Assembly (NCBI RefSeq): GCF_050389775.1
Contig: NZ_CP177144.1
Location: forward strand, 4,340,001-4,404,000
Source of the DNA: Marinibacterium sp050389775
GTDB taxonomy: Bacteria; Pseudomonadota; Alphaproteobacteria; Rhodobacterales; Rhodobacteraceae
DNA length: 64,000 nt
Reading direction: 5' to 3'
The notes beneath the pieces were generated by a model. The model had not been told where the DNA came from. It made no database searches and saw nothing but the letters and a program-made list of their open reading frames with translations. This document shows, piece by piece, positions 8,390 through 18,746 of this stretch (the stretch's first letter is position 1; each line of letters opens with the position of its first letter). Both the position numbers and the translations under genes were made by a program.

Positions 8390-9277
8390 ATGACACCCCA
8401 TGACATTCCCGCCAAGCCCTATTCCATCATCGGCGGCAGCGCCAATTGGGGCCTGCGATTCCCCGAGGATATCGACCAGCCGGGGGTCAGCGTGACGGCC
8501 TCGGACCTGACCTTTGACACGCCCTTCGGGCCCAGCCGCGACTGGAAGATCATCCGGTTCGACGGCTCGATCACCGCCGACGGCCAGCCGCGCGAGGCGC
8601 TTTACGTCTTTTCCCACGGCACCACCTCGGGCGACGAGATCGACCACGAGGGCCATCGCAAGGTCTTCTGGGTGCTGCGCGAGGCCGGTACGAAACGGGT
8701 GGTGGCCCTGTCGACCTCCGGGTCGTTGAACCGGGCGATCCGGGCCGGCGACCTGGTGATAGCCTCGGACATCCTGGAACTGACCCAGACGCCCTATTCG
8801 CTGCTGCCCGGCCGGCTGCGCTATGACGCGTCGGGCAAGCAGCTGATCTGCCCCGAAACCTCGGACCTGGTGGAGCGGATCGCGCAGGACCTGTGGCCCG
8901 TGGGCAACCGGGTCTATGGCCGCGATGCCCAGCTGGTCTGCGCCCATGCCTGGGGGCCGCGGCTGACCAGCCCGGCCGAGGTCATGGCCTATCGCTCCAT
9001 GGGCGCGGATTTCATCAACCATTCCTTCGCGCCCGAGGTCACGCTGGCCCGCGAGATCGGGGCCTGCATCACCAATGTCAGCTTCATCACCGCGCCGTTC
9101 AGCGCCTATTTCGCCCCGCCCGAGGTGACGATCCTGGGCGCATCGCCCGCGCAGGCGCTTGGCCCGCTGGCCTCGCAGATCGCGCTGCGCACAATGGCCG
9201 CTCTGCCGGCCGAACCGGGGTGCATCTGCGCCGGGCTGCTGAGCCCGCAGGACCCGGCGCACCAATCCCACCGCTGA
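8390..9277 (+). CDS. Nucleoside phosphorylase superfamily protein, MTA phosphorylase-like
   Basis: 295 residues from ATG 8390; ATG 8357 and TTG 8330 are in-frame alternatives. The blocks FSHGTTSGDEIDHEGHRK, TSGSLNRAIRAGDLVIASD, RLTSPAEVMAYRSMGADF and APEVTLAREIGACITNV follow the order seen in 5'-methylthioadenosine/purine nucleoside phosphorylases, with the MT(N)xxPE motif present as NHSFAPE. The reaction would be phosphorolysis of a (thio)nucleoside. Its neighbours fit either purine/methylthioadenosine salvage linked to the polyamine importer further right, or the pathway on its left. It converges with the glucosidase gene, leaving only 3 bases between them. Confidence 0.78.
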   Translation: MTPHDIPAKPYSIIGGSANWGLRFPEDIDQPGVSVTASDLTFDTPFGPSRDWKIIRFDGSITADGQPREALYVFSHGTTSGDEIDHEGHRKVFWVLREAGTKRVVALSTSGSLNRAIRAGDLVIASDILELTQTPYSLLPGRLRYDASGKQLICPETSDLVERIAQDLWPVGNRVYGRDAQLVCAHAWGPRLTSPAEVMAYRSMGADFINHSFAPEVTLAREIGACITNVSFITAPFSAYFAPPEVTILGASPAQALGPLASQIALRTMAALPAEPGCICAGLLSPQDPAHQSHR

Positions 9278-9280
9278 GCG

Positions 9281-11473
9281 TCAGAGCAGCGACACCACCA
9301 GCCGCGTACCGTCCGAGATGCCTTCGAGCGGCACGCTGGTGCCGCTGACCTTGACCGGCTTGCCATCGACGAAGGCCAGCGCGCCGGCCATGTGATCGGG
9401 CAGGATCAGCGTGCCGTCGCCCAGGTCCGGGTGCAGGGTCATGGCCAGCCGGGTCTTCGAGACCGACAGGTCGCTCAGCCGCCCACGGAAACCGCGGGTG
9501 CCAAAGACCAGCGCCCCGCCCCGGGTCAGGGACATCGCCTCGCCTTCGATGGTCAGCATGACCTCGCCGGCGGGGGAGCGCACCGGTCCCAGTTGCACGT
9601 CGTCTTCGACCGCGATCTGCCAGCCGCCCCAGGGCGAGATCTCCATGACCTCGCCGACGCCGATCAGGGGCAGCATCGCGCCCCAGCACAGGAACGGGTC
9701 GGTGTCGGGCTGATCCATGGCCTCGCCGGTGTCGGCGTTGTAATTCTCGGCCACGATGCGCCGGTCCTCCCAGTTCTGGCGGAACATGGTCATGCTGCGC
9801 GCGGCGAAATCCCGGGCGCGGTCGTCCAGCCCGGCCCGGCGCAGGCCCTGCCAGACGAACCAGTTGACGTTCGGCCAGATCCGCCCGCGCCAGTAGACAT
9901 TGTCGCCATAGGCCGGGTCGTTGCGGCTGACATTGGGGATGACGTAGTCGCCGCCGAACATGTCGGGATCGTCCAGGTGGGCCATCAGCCGGTCGACCTG
10001 GTCGGCCGAGGCCGCGCCGCAGATCAGCGGGTAGAACGACGTCGGCCCGACCGAGCGCACGAACCCGCCGCCCCGCTGCCGGTTGGCAAAGATGCCCCGT
10101 TCGTCGTCCCACAGCTCGGCCCGGATACGGTCGCGCGAGGCGGCGGCCAGGCCGGTGAACTCGGCGGCCTGCTCGGCATGGCCCAGCTCGGCCGCGATCA
10201 GGGCCAGCATCTCGGCATCCAGGGCCAAGGTGCAGTTCAGGCCCACGTCCAGCAGCGACAGGGTGCGGGTTTCGGCGGAATAGATCGCCTCGTCATGGGT
10301 GGGCGAATTGTCCATGCCGGTCTCGTTGCGGGCCCCGAAATGGGTGCCCTTGTAAAGCGCCTCGCCCACGTCCGAGGTGCCGCAGGACACCAGCCCCCGC
10401 CCGTCGGGATCGCGATGCGCCCGCCACCAGCGCTGGTTGGCGGCAAGGGCCGGGAAGGCGAGTTCCAGCAGGGACCGGTCGCCGCTGCGCTGGTAGGCCA
10501 TCCAGGCCATCAGGGCCCCGTTGGGCGCCTGGGTCCGGTCGACCCATTCGTCGTTCGAGGTCAGGATGCAGGCGAAATTCCCCTGAGGCGTGGCGCTGGC
10601 CATGGCACAGGCCATGTTGTCTCGCGACAGGGCCGGATCCAGCAGCCCGGCCATCAGGGCATTGTAGGTCGTGTCGTTGTACCAGACGGCATAATCGCCC
10701 AGGTTCCAGATCCGGCTGACCGGCGAATAGACCCGGTTGTTGGTCCCGTCCCAGACCGTGTTCCAGGCCAGCACGTCGCGGATGGCGTCCAGCGCCCCGG
10801 CATTGCGCCCGGTCTGCAGGGCGGGCAGATCGGCCGGGGCCGGGGTTAGCGCGGCACGGGCCTTGGCCACGGCCAGGTCCTCGCGGTCGGCCACGCCGGC
10901 GGCAAAGCGGCAGTCGCGCATCATTTCCAGGTTGAAGCGCAGGGCCAGCACCGGGGCCTCGGTGCCCCGGGTGGCGGTGTTCCAGTAGCCGTTGGTCTCG
11001 AAATCCCGGGCCAGGTCGGCGATGCTGTCATGGGCCGTGACCTGGGCCGGGGCCTGGTCGGCCTCCAGGGCCACGTAGCGCCGGCCCACGCGGATCACTG
11101 CGGCCCCATCTGTCCAGTGCACCGTCTCGCCCCGTTCGCCCGACAGGCACAGCGTCACCCAGTAGCGCAGCCCCCATTCGCCCTGCGCCCCGGCCGACCA
11201 GCCTCCCGACACCGTCCAGGGGTCGTGCTTGTCATAGGCCCAGCTCAGCTCCGTGCCGCCATGATCGGTGTCGAAACGTACGTAGCGCCCGTCGGTGGCA
11301 TGTTCGAGAAACCGGATATCCTTTCCCGCCACGATGTCCGAGGCGCTGCCCGCGGCCGAGGAATACAGCACCGGCGTCAGTCGCACGCCAAGCGGCAGAA
11401 AGACCATTTCGGCCGGGCGGGACGACCAGGTGTTCCAGGCGCGATCAAGCGCGATATTGGGGCAGATCAGCAC
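9281..11473 (-). CDS. GH63-like (alpha/alpha)6-barrel glycoside hydrolase
   Basis: 730 residues from a GTG start at 11473 (AAAGGA upstream). The N-terminal third looks like a beta-rich domain. The C-terminal half carries glucosidase-clan blocks: ARNETGMDNSPTHD near residue 385 (the Asp that acts as general acid in the GH63/GH37 clan), YWRGRIWPNVNWFVWQG near residue 530, and AENYNADTGE near residue 575 with the likely general base. No signal peptide is visible, so it probably acts in the cytoplasm on an imported alpha-glucoside such as a mannosylglycerate or glucosylglycerate type solute. The substrate is inferred only. It follows the polyamine-type binding protein gene leftwards and may share its transcript. 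Confidence 0.82.
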   Translation of the reverse strand: MLICPNIALDRAWNTWSSRPAEMVFLPLGVRLTPVLYSSAAGSASDIVAGKDIRFLEHATDGRYVRFDTDHGGTELSWAYDKHDPWTVSGGWSAGAQGEWGLRYWVTLCLSGERGETVHWTDGAAVIRVGRRYVALEADQAPAQVTAHDSIADLARDFETNGYWNTATRGTEAPVLALRFNLEMMRDCRFAAGVADREDLAVAKARAALTPAPADLPALQTGRNAGALDAIRDVLAWNTVWDGTNNRVYSPVSRIWNLGDYAVWYNDTTYNALMAGLLDPALSRDNMACAMASATPQGNFACILTSNDEWVDRTQAPNGALMAWMAYQRSGDRSLLELAFPALAANQRWWRAHRDPDGRGLVSCGTSDVGEALYKGTHFGARNETGMDNSPTHDEAIYSAETRTLSLLDVGLNCTLALDAEMLALIAAELGHAEQAAEFTGLAAASRDRIRAELWDDERGIFANRQRGGGFVRSVGPTSFYPLICGAASADQVDRLMAHLDDPDMFGGDYVIPNVSRNDPAYGDNVYWRGRIWPNVNWFVWQGLRRAGLDDRARDFAARSMTMFRQNWEDRRIVAENYNADTGEAMDQPDTDPFLCWGAMLPLIGVGEVMEISPWGGWQIAVEDDVQLGPVRSPAGEVMLTIEGEAMSLTRGGALVFGTRGFRGRLSDLSVSKTRLAMTLHPDLGDGTLILPDHMAGALAFVDGKPVKVSGTSVPLEGISDGTRLVVSLL

Positions 11474-11542
11474 GAAGGGGTCCTTTCGACAAAGAAGGGC
11501 GGCGACCGGCGGCCGCCACCCCTTGGTCTGCTATGGCAAGGT

Positions 11543-12610
11543 TTACTGCGCGTAGGCCGTCTTGACCTCGGCCCAGAGCTGCTGGATCGCCTGGCGTTCG
11601 TCATCCGACAGCGGCGCCATGAAATGCAGCCGCGAGGTCACCGCCGGGTCGCCCATGACATCGCGGTTGAACGCGCCTTCGGGCAGGGCGTCAAGCGCCT
11701 TGGGGTTGGCCGAGGTGGCCGCGCCGATCTCGGTGTCCCACTGGACGTAGAATTCCGGCGAGATCATGTAGTCGATGAACTTGGCCGCCGCTTCGGCGTT
11801 CTTCGAGCCGGCCGGGATGCCCAGCGTGTCGAACCAGGCGATCGCCCCGTCTTCGGGGATGACGAAATCGACCGGCAGGCCATAGGTCGTCTTGGCCCGC
11901 ATCGCGCCGCCGGCCCAGATCTCGGCCAGGTCATAGGCCCCGTTGGCCATGCCCTTCATGAACTCGTCTTCCGAGGCCCAGAGCGATTTCACCTGCGGCT
12001 TCAGCTCCAGCAGCTTGACCTTGATGGCTTCCAGGTCCTCGGGGTGGTTCATGTCCTGGCCCAGCACCAGCGCGGCCTGCTTGACCTGCCATTCGGCATC
12101 GTCGCGCAGCGACAGGCGGCCTTCGAAGGCCGGGTCCCACATGGCCGCCGCGCTGGTCACCGGCGCGTCGACCGCCGAGGTGTTATAGGCCAGCCCGTTG
12201 ACGCCCCAGACCCAGGGCGCGCCCCAGACCTCGCCCTCGACCGTGACGGACGGGTCTTCCTTGAAGGGCGCGCTGAGGTCATCCCAGTTCGACAGCGCCG
12301 CGGTGTCCAGCGGCTGCAACAGGCCCAGTTCGCGCACCTTGTCGACCATCGCCGCGTTGACCACGACCACGTCATAGGCCCCGGCCCCGGTCTGCAGCTT
12401 GGTGATCATCTCCTGTTCGGAGGTGAAGTAATCATGCACCACGGTGATGCCCGTGGCCTCCTTGAACGCTTCCAGCCCGAATTCCGCATCGGTGCCATAG
12501 CTGTTCCAGTTCAGAACCCGAATCTCCTGGGCCAGGACCGGCAAAGCCGGGGCCAGGGCGGCCACCAGCCCCGCAACGAGGGTCAGGCGCGTGTGTTTGA
12601 GGACGTTCAT
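11543..12610 (-). CDS. ABC transporter periplasmic binding protein, spermidine/putrescine (PotD) type
   Basis: 355 residues from ATG 12610 (GGGAAG about 6 bases upstream). It starts with a classical signal peptide, MNVLKHTRLTLVAGLVAAL to the site ALPVLAQ, then QEIRVLNWNSYGTDAE, the opening strand of PotD/PotF-like proteins. Longer in-frame starts would bury the signal peptide, so they are rejected. The permeases and ATPase are encoded divergently (12916-15654) across a 305-base promoter region, so one importer is split over two transcripts. The ligand could be a polyamine or another short amine. Confidence 0.88.
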   Translation of the reverse strand: MNVLKHTRLTLVAGLVAALAPALPVLAQEIRVLNWNSYGTDAEFGLEAFKEATGITVVHDYFTSEQEMITKLQTGAGAYDVVVVNAAMVDKVRELGLLQPLDTAALSNWDDLSAPFKEDPSVTVEGEVWGAPWVWGVNGLAYNTSAVDAPVTSAAAMWDPAFEGRLSLRDDAEWQVKQAALVLGQDMNHPEDLEAIKVKLLELKPQVKSLWASEDEFMKGMANGAYDLAEIWAGGAMRAKTTYGLPVDFVIPEDGAIAWFDTLGIPAGSKNAEAAAKFIDYMISPEFYVQWDTEIGAATSANPKALDALPEGAFNRDVMGDPAVTSRLHFMAPLSDDERQAIQQLWAEVKTAYAQ

Positions 12611-12915
12611 CTTGCTTCCCTGTCTGAAATATTCGTTTGCTTGCTGACGTTCCCGGACAGCCCATCCGGGCCCTGTGATCCCAGTTGGGAACCGGCCCGG
12701 ATCAAAAGCAAAGACTTTCTGGCCTTGCCCCAGGGGAAACCGAGAATGCACATTTTTACGACAGCAGCGACATTTGTTCGCCCGGAAAATACGTTCGTGT
12801 GCAAATGATACCTCCTGTGACCGAATGGGCATTTGCCTGCCATCTTCGGATCGGACCCAATAGGAAGACGTGCAGGCGCCTGACCACGGGGCCGCCAACC
12901 GAGAAAGACCTTGTC
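12611..12915. other. Divergent promoter region of the polyamine-type importer
   Basis: 305 bases without a gene. It contains the 15-bp motif on the reverse strand at 12793-12807 and a similar but weaker CATTTGTTCG at 12771. AT-richer patches around 12750-12800 suit promoter elements. I see no hairpin. Confidence 0.55.
12793..12807 (-). promoter_or_regulatory. Recurrent 15-bp operator-like motif at the polyamine-type importer
   Basis: The reverse strand reads CATTTGCACACGAAC, fitting the CRYTTGYRYRMVAAC pattern shared with the hyuA, reductase and phosphorylase promoters. This ties regions 1 and 2 to one regulator. Confidence 0.5.
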
Positions 12916-13779
12916 ATGCCTACAGCCACCCAGCAACGGCGCGCCATCTTCTCCCTGACCGGACCGGCCTATCTCTGGCTGCTGGTCACGATCCTGCTGC
13001 CCCTCTCGGCCATGCTGTGTTTCAGCTTTCTGACGGTATCGCCGTTTTCCGGCCAGCAGCCGGAATGGACGCTGGAGCAATATCGCACCTTCTTCACCCA
13101 GGACGTCTACATGGTGAATGCCTGGCGCTCGATCGGGCTGGCCACGCGGGTCACCTTGCTGTGCCTGCTCTTCGGCTATCCGGCGGCCTTCATCCTGGCC
13201 CGCACGATCAAGGGCCGCTGGCGCGAGGCCATGCTCTTGCTGATCGTTCTGCCCTTCTGGTCGAACGGGCTGGTGCGCTCCTTTTCCTGGACCATGGTGC
13301 TGACCGATTACGGCATCATCGGCCGGGCCCTGCACGCGGTCTGGCCGGGCGCGCCCTCGATCGAGATCATGAATTCCTATGCCGCCATCCTGATCGGCCT
13401 GGTGCATGCCTACCTGCCCTACATGGTGCTGACCTGCTATGTCGCCCTGCAGGGCATCAACATGTCCCTGACCGAGGCCGCCCGGTCGCTGGGTGCCTCG
13501 CACCTGCAGGTCTTCCGGCGCATCATCCTGCCGCTCAGCCTGCCCGGTGTCGTCGCCGGCTGCCTGCTGGTCTTCGTGCCGGTGCTGGGATCCTTCATGG
13601 AGCCGCGCATCCTGGGCGGCACCCAGGCCATCATGCTGGGCACGCTGATCGAGAACCAGTTCACCGCGTCCTTCAACTGGCCCCTGGGCGCGGCCCTTGG
13701 CTTTGTCATGCTGGGCATCGTCTTCGTGATCATGGCCGTGTTCTACCCGCTTGCGCGCAAGCACCTGTCGGTCAGCTGA
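12916..13779 (+). CDS. ABC transporter permease, PotB type
   Basis: 287 residues from ATG 12916; the upstream in-frame extension lacks membrane character. About six hydrophobic segments are visible, beginning with YLWLLVTILLPLSAMLCF. The permease loop EAARSLGASHLQVFRRIILP, which docks the ATPase coupling helix, lies near residue 195. It is the first gene of a rightward permease-permease-ATPase-monooxygenase unit with spacings of 10, 2 and 13 bases. Confidence 0.9.
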   Translation: MPTATQQRRAIFSLTGPAYLWLLVTILLPLSAMLCFSFLTVSPFSGQQPEWTLEQYRTFFTQDVYMVNAWRSIGLATRVTLLCLLFGYPAAFILARTIKGRWREAMLLLIVLPFWSNGLVRSFSWTMVLTDYGIIGRALHAVWPGAPSIEIMNSYAAILIGLVHAYLPYMVLTCYVALQGINMSLTEAARSLGASHLQVFRRIILPLSLPGVVAGCLLVFVPVLGSFMEPRILGGTQAIMLGTLIENQFTASFNWPLGAALGFVMLGIVFVIMAVFYPLARKHLSVS

Positions 13780-13789
13780 GGAGCCCCCA

Positions 13790-14572
13790 ATGTCACGGAT
13801 CATCGGAACCTTCAGCCGCGGCTACCTGCTGGCAATGCTGCTGTTCCTCTATACGCCGATCATCGTGATGATGATCATGTCCTTCAACAAGTCGCCGCTG
13901 TATACCCTGCCGTTCAACTTCGACCTGGTCTGGTGGGAGAAACTGATGGCCAACGACCGCCTGCTGCGCGCGACGTGGAATTCGGTCTGGATCGCCGCGC
14001 TGAACACGGTCATCGCCACGACGCTGGGCACCATGGCCGCCCTGGCCTTTGCCCGCTACGAATTCCGGGGCAAGAAGCTGCTGCAATCCCTGCTGATGCC
14101 CTCTCTGGTCATTCCCTGGCTGATCACCGGCACGGCCATGCTGATCTTCTTCTTCTGGACGGGCATCGGGCGCGGCCTGCATGCCATCCTGCTGGGCCAT
14201 GTCGCCCTGTCGCTGCCTTACGTCATCATCGTCATCGGGGCCCGCATGCAAAGTTTCGGCGTCGAACTCGAAGAGGCCGCCACCAGCCTTGGCGCCTCGT
14301 CCTGGCAGACCTTCCGCCGGGTGTCGCTGCCGCTGATGGCCCCGGGCATCGTGGCCGCCGCGCTCTTTGCCTTCGCCGTGTCCTTCGACCAGTTCGTGAT
14401 TTCCTATTTCCTCGCGCCCGTCGGCACCTCGATCCTGCCGGTCGAGATCTATACCTCCATCCGCCAGGGCTTCACGCCCGAAATCAACGTCATCTCGACC
14501 ATCGTCATCCTGGTGTCGATGGCCGCGATGATCGGGTTTGCCCGCCTGTCCAACTTCTCGGGAGACCGCTGA
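13790..14572 (+). CDS. ABC transporter permease, PotC type
   Basis: 260 residues from ATG 13790, 10 bases after the preceding permease, with GAGGAG overlapping that gene's stop as ribosome-binding site. Six hydrophobic segments, and the coupling-loop motif EEAATSLGASSWQTFRRVSL near residue 160, identify the second inner-membrane subunit of a polyamine-family importer. It pairs with the upstream permease. Confidence 0.9.
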   Translation: MSRIIGTFSRGYLLAMLLFLYTPIIVMMIMSFNKSPLYTLPFNFDLVWWEKLMANDRLLRATWNSVWIAALNTVIATTLGTMAALAFARYEFRGKKLLQSLLMPSLVIPWLITGTAMLIFFFWTGIGRGLHAILLGHVALSLPYVIIVIGARMQSFGVELEEAATSLGASSWQTFRRVSLPLMAPGIVAAALFAFAVSFDQFVISYFLAPVGTSILPVEIYTSIRQGFTPEINVISTIVILVSMAAMIGFARLSNFSGDR

Positions 14573-14574
14573 CC

Positions 14575-15654
<1,080 letters not shown>

Positions 15655-15667
15655 AAGGTCCTGCCCG

Positions 15668-16972
15668 ATGTCCCGCAAGATGCACCTTGTCGCCTATCTC
15701 AAGACCGGCCCCACGGCCAACCACGTCGGCGGCTGGCGCCACCCCGAGGCGACGCTGGACGACATCCTGGAACCCTCGCGCTATGAACGCATCGCCGGGG
15801 TGCTGGAAGACGCCTGCTATGATGCCTGTTTCTTCGCCGACCTGATGGGGCTTTATGACATCCACGGCGGCAATTACGACGTCTACGTCCGCCACGGCGG
15901 CCAGATCAGCTTTATCGACCCGCTGATGGTCCTGCCGATCATGGCCCGCGCCACCCGCCACATCGGCCTGGGCGCGACCCTGTCGACGACCTTCTACCAC
16001 CCCTACCACCTGGCCCGGCAATTGCTGTCGCTGGACCTGATCAGCAAGGGCCGCGTGGCCTGGAACGTGGTCACCTCGGCCACTGCGCTCGAGGCCCAGA
16101 ACTTCGGGATGGAGGACCTGCCCCCCAAGGACCTGCGCTATGACATGGCCGACGAGGTGGTCGAGGCCTGCATGAAGCTGTGGCACAGCTGGGAGCCGGA
16201 CGCCTTCGTGCTGGACAAGGAGAGCGGCGTGCTGGCCGACCCGTCCAAGGTCCATTACGCCAATTACAAGGGCAAGTACGTGTCCTCGCGCGGGCCGCTG
16301 TCGATCCCGTCCAGCCCCCAGGGCCACCCGGTGATCATGCAGGCCGGGGCCTCGCCCCGGGGCCGCGAATTTGCCGCCCGCTGGGCCGAGGTGGTCTTTG
16401 CCGCCCCGGGCGAGCGCAAGGCCATGGGTGCCTTCTACGAGGACGTCAAGGCGCGCACCGTGGCGGCCGGGCGGCGGCCCGAAGAGTGCAAGATCCTGGT
16501 CAATGCGACCTGCATCATCGGCGAGACCGAAAGCATCGCCCGCGAGCGGGCCGATTTCGTCAATGCCCTGGCCGAGGAGGAACTGGCCGTGGCCTGGCAA
16601 TCCAATTCGATCGGCGTCGACCTGACCCGCCATGTCGAGGGCGCCTCGATCGCCGAGGCCCAGGGCACCCAGGGCATGCAGGGCTCGGTCGACTCGCTGA
16701 TGAACCAGAGCAAGGCCCGCGGGCTCAGCCTCAGCGAGATCGTCCGCCAGCCGGTGCCCGACCAGATCGTCGGCACGCCGATGCAGGTGGCCGACATCCT
16801 CAGCGACATGTTCGAAAGCAAGCTCTGCGACGGCTTCGTGCTGGCCCCTGTGACCCATCCGATCAGCCACGAGACCTTCGCCCGCTCGGTCGTGCCGATC
16901 CTGCAGCGCCGGGGCCTGTTCCGCACCCGCTACGAGGGCAACACCCTGCGCGAGAACCTGCGCAACCCCTGA
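15668..16972 (+). CDS. LLM-class flavin-dependent monooxygenase, NtaA/SnaA/DszA family
   Basis: 434 residues, 13 bases after the ATPase gene and so probably co-transcribed. The N-terminus MHLVAYLKTGPTANHVGGWR and the blocks YERIAGVLEDACYDACFFAD, RATRHIGLGATLSTTFYHPY, GRVAWNVVTSATALEAQNFG and HPVIMQAGASPRGREFAARW are diagnostic of the NtaA-type subgroup, which needs reduced FMN from a separate reductase and oxidises amines such as nitrilotriacetate or organosulfur compounds. Its link with a polyamine-type importer suggests it oxidises the imported amine. No reductase is adjacent; candidates lie at 50928 and 56546. Confidence 0.88.
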   Translation: MSRKMHLVAYLKTGPTANHVGGWRHPEATLDDILEPSRYERIAGVLEDACYDACFFADLMGLYDIHGGNYDVYVRHGGQISFIDPLMVLPIMARATRHIGLGATLSTTFYHPYHLARQLLSLDLISKGRVAWNVVTSATALEAQNFGMEDLPPKDLRYDMADEVVEACMKLWHSWEPDAFVLDKESGVLADPSKVHYANYKGKYVSSRGPLSIPSSPQGHPVIMQAGASPRGREFAARWAEVVFAAPGERKAMGAFYEDVKARTVAAGRRPEECKILVNATCIIGETESIARERADFVNALAEEELAVAWQSNSIGVDLTRHVEGASIAEAQGTQGMQGSVDSLMNQSKARGLSLSEIVRQPVPDQIVGTPMQVADILSDMFESKLCDGFVLAPVTHPISHETFARSVVPILQRRGLFRTRYEGNTLRENLRNP

Positions 16973-17053
16973 CGCTCCCGCCCCGCGCCATCCTTGCGCC
17001 GAGCGCGTGGCCCATTTGTGCGGCGGCCGAAGGCGGGCTCGGCGTAGAGCCTG

Positions 17054-17323
17054 TCCATTCCGGGCGCACCGGCGGGCCCGACGTTAGACATATCCATTCC
17101 GGGGGCACTCGCGGGTCCGGCGCGAGATCTATCGATTCCGGGTGCACAGACTGACCAGGCGCGGGGCCTATCCAGTCCGGACGCACCGGCGGGTGCGACA
17201 TGGCCTCCATCCGTCCCGAGGCCGCAGGCGGTCCGACATGGCCCCCACCCGTTCCGACGCCGCGGGCGGGCCAGGCGTGGCCCTATCCATCCCGGAGGCG
17301 CAGGCGGGCCAGCCCGTAGCCGT
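17054..17323. repeat. Degenerate tandem repeat, 39-bp period, about seven units
   Basis: Units begin with variants of TCCATTCCGGGCGCACCGG at 17054, 17093, 17132, 17171, 17210, 17249 and about 17286; the first six are exactly 39 bases apart and the last step is 37. The period is 13 codons, and one reverse frame reads a repeated PAGAPGMDR-like peptide. The last unit runs into the 3' end of the beta-helix gene. It fills the gap 16973-17282, in which I see no gene. Confidence 0.8.
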
Positions 17324-18746
17324 CCTGCCAGGCCCCGCGGTTCAGCCCGCCATCGCCCGGCTCGACCTCGGCCGGGCCTTCCGGGGTCTCGATGATCAGC
17401 GGCAGGCCCGAATGAAGCCCGGCGCTGTCCGGGGCCAGCCGCAGATCGCCGCCCGGCCCGTCGCGGAACAGCGGCGCGGCCTGAATGATGCCCCCTGTCT
17501 CCCAACCGTGGCGGGCATGGACATCGCGCAGGTAATCGCCGCGATTGGTCAGGCTGCCGTCGAACACGACCCCGTCGTCCTCGCGCTTGTGGAAATGGCG
17601 GACGAGGTCGATCCAGGCACAGGTGTAATCGTCGTAATCCTGCGGGCCGCACCATTCGAAGACATTGTTGGCAAAGGTCAGGCGGGTCGTGACATCGGGC
17701 CCGATGGCAAAGAGATCCGGGTGGTTCACCGAAGCCGCCGCCCCGCCGATCAGCGGACAGCGCAGGAAGAAGGAATTGTTGACCACGTACCAGGGCATCT
17801 CGGGCGACAGCGCCTTGCTGGCATAATCGGGGTTGGGCGACAGGTAGCTGAGCTTGAGCACCCGGCCCATGGTGTGATGCAGGCTGCCGGGCTGGCCCTG
17901 GCGGGTCTCGAACCGGCCGATGTTGCCGTAGATGTAGATATGCCCGCCGCGCACCCCGTCGAAGGACAGCCAGCCATGGGCGTCGATGATCCGGTTGTGG
18001 CGGATGTGCCAGTTGCGGGCCCGGTGTTCCGGTTCGATCGGGTTGTCGCGGATACGCCGGAAGGTATTGCCGGCAATGACGAAATTGTCGTTGTTCAGCG
18101 CGTCCGACGCTGTCGGGTCATGCTTGGTGCGGATGCCGTTGTAGGCATCGCTGATGACATTGTTCTCGACCCGGACATTGCCCAGCCCCTTGCCGGCCAG
18201 GAAGGAGCCGTTGAAATGGGCATAGGTGTTGTTGCCGCCTTCCTCGCCATGGGCTTCGACCCAGTCGATCCGGTGCCACAGCGCATGGTCGGGCGAGGTA
18301 TCCTGCTGCCAGTGGCAATCGCGGATGGTCAGGCCGGTCGTGGCCTTGGCATAGATCGCATCCGTGCCGCCCCGGATGCGGCAGTTCTCGATGGTGATGT
18401 CCCGGCACTTGTTCATCAGCAACCCGGTGGGCCAGGCATTGGCCAGGCAGAGGTTGCGCAGGATGACGTGCCGGCAGTCCTTCAGTTGCAGGAAGATATG
18501 GTCATAGCGGTCGGCCCGGGGATCGGGCCGGCGCGCGGCGTCGATCCAGCCGGGCACCAGCGGCTCGATGATGACCTCGTTGCCGGAATGGCCGCGCAAT
18601 CCGTCGATGCGCAGCTGATCGCCATGGACCCCGGGCGCGATGCGCAGGATCTTTGCCTGCCCGGCCCCGGGCAGGGTGAATTTCGTCGGGTGGCCGGCCA
18701 CCGGGGTCAGCATCCGGAAATCGGTTATCTCGCGAAGGGTCGTCAT
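17283..18746 (-). CDS. Right-handed parallel beta-helix protein
   Basis: 487 residues from ATG 18746 (GGAGG about 10 bases upstream); longer in-frame starts run into unrelated sequence. Repeating Asn/Ile ladders such as NGIRTKH, NFVIAGNTFRRI, NWHIRHNRIIDAHG and HIYIYGNIGRFE between about residues 110 and 330 are the pattern of pectate-lyase-like beta helices (PbH1 repeats). No signal peptide is visible, unusual for this fold. It is the last gene of the haloperoxidase/metalloprotease cluster, about 200 bases after the metalloprotease gene. Function is unknown; a polysaccharide lyase, epimerase or structural role are all possible. Its 3' end abuts the 39-bp repeats. Confidence 0.8.
   Translation of the reverse strand: MTTLREITDFRMLTPVAGHPTKFTLPGAGQAKILRIAPGVHGDQLRIDGLRGHSGNEVIIEPLVPGWIDAARRPDPRADRYDHIFLQLKDCRHVILRNLCLANAWPTGLLMNKCRDITIENCRIRGGTDAIYAKATTGLTIRDCHWQQDTSPDHALWHRIDWVEAHGEEGGNNTYAHFNGSFLAGKGLGNVRVENNVISDAYNGIRTKHDPTASDALNNDNFVIAGNTFRRIRDNPIEPEHRARNWHIRHNRIIDAHGWLSFDGVRGGHIYIYGNIGRFETRQGQPGSLHHTMGRVLKLSYLSPNPDYASKALSPEMPWYVVNNSFFLRCPLIGGAAASVNHPDLFAIGPDVTTRLTFANNVFEWCGPQDYDDYTCAWIDLVRHFHKREDDGVVFDGSLTNRGDYLRDVHARHGWETGGIIQAAPLFRDGPGGDLRLAPDSAGLHSGLPLIIETPEGPAEVEPGDGGLNRGAWQDGYGLARLRLRDG

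Noticed and set aside
16930..17655. Proline-rich reverse frame with PAGAPGMDR-like repeats
   Set aside because: It is the translation of the 39-bp repeat array and part of the beta-helix gene in a shifted frame; no start or ribosome-binding site supports it as a gene.
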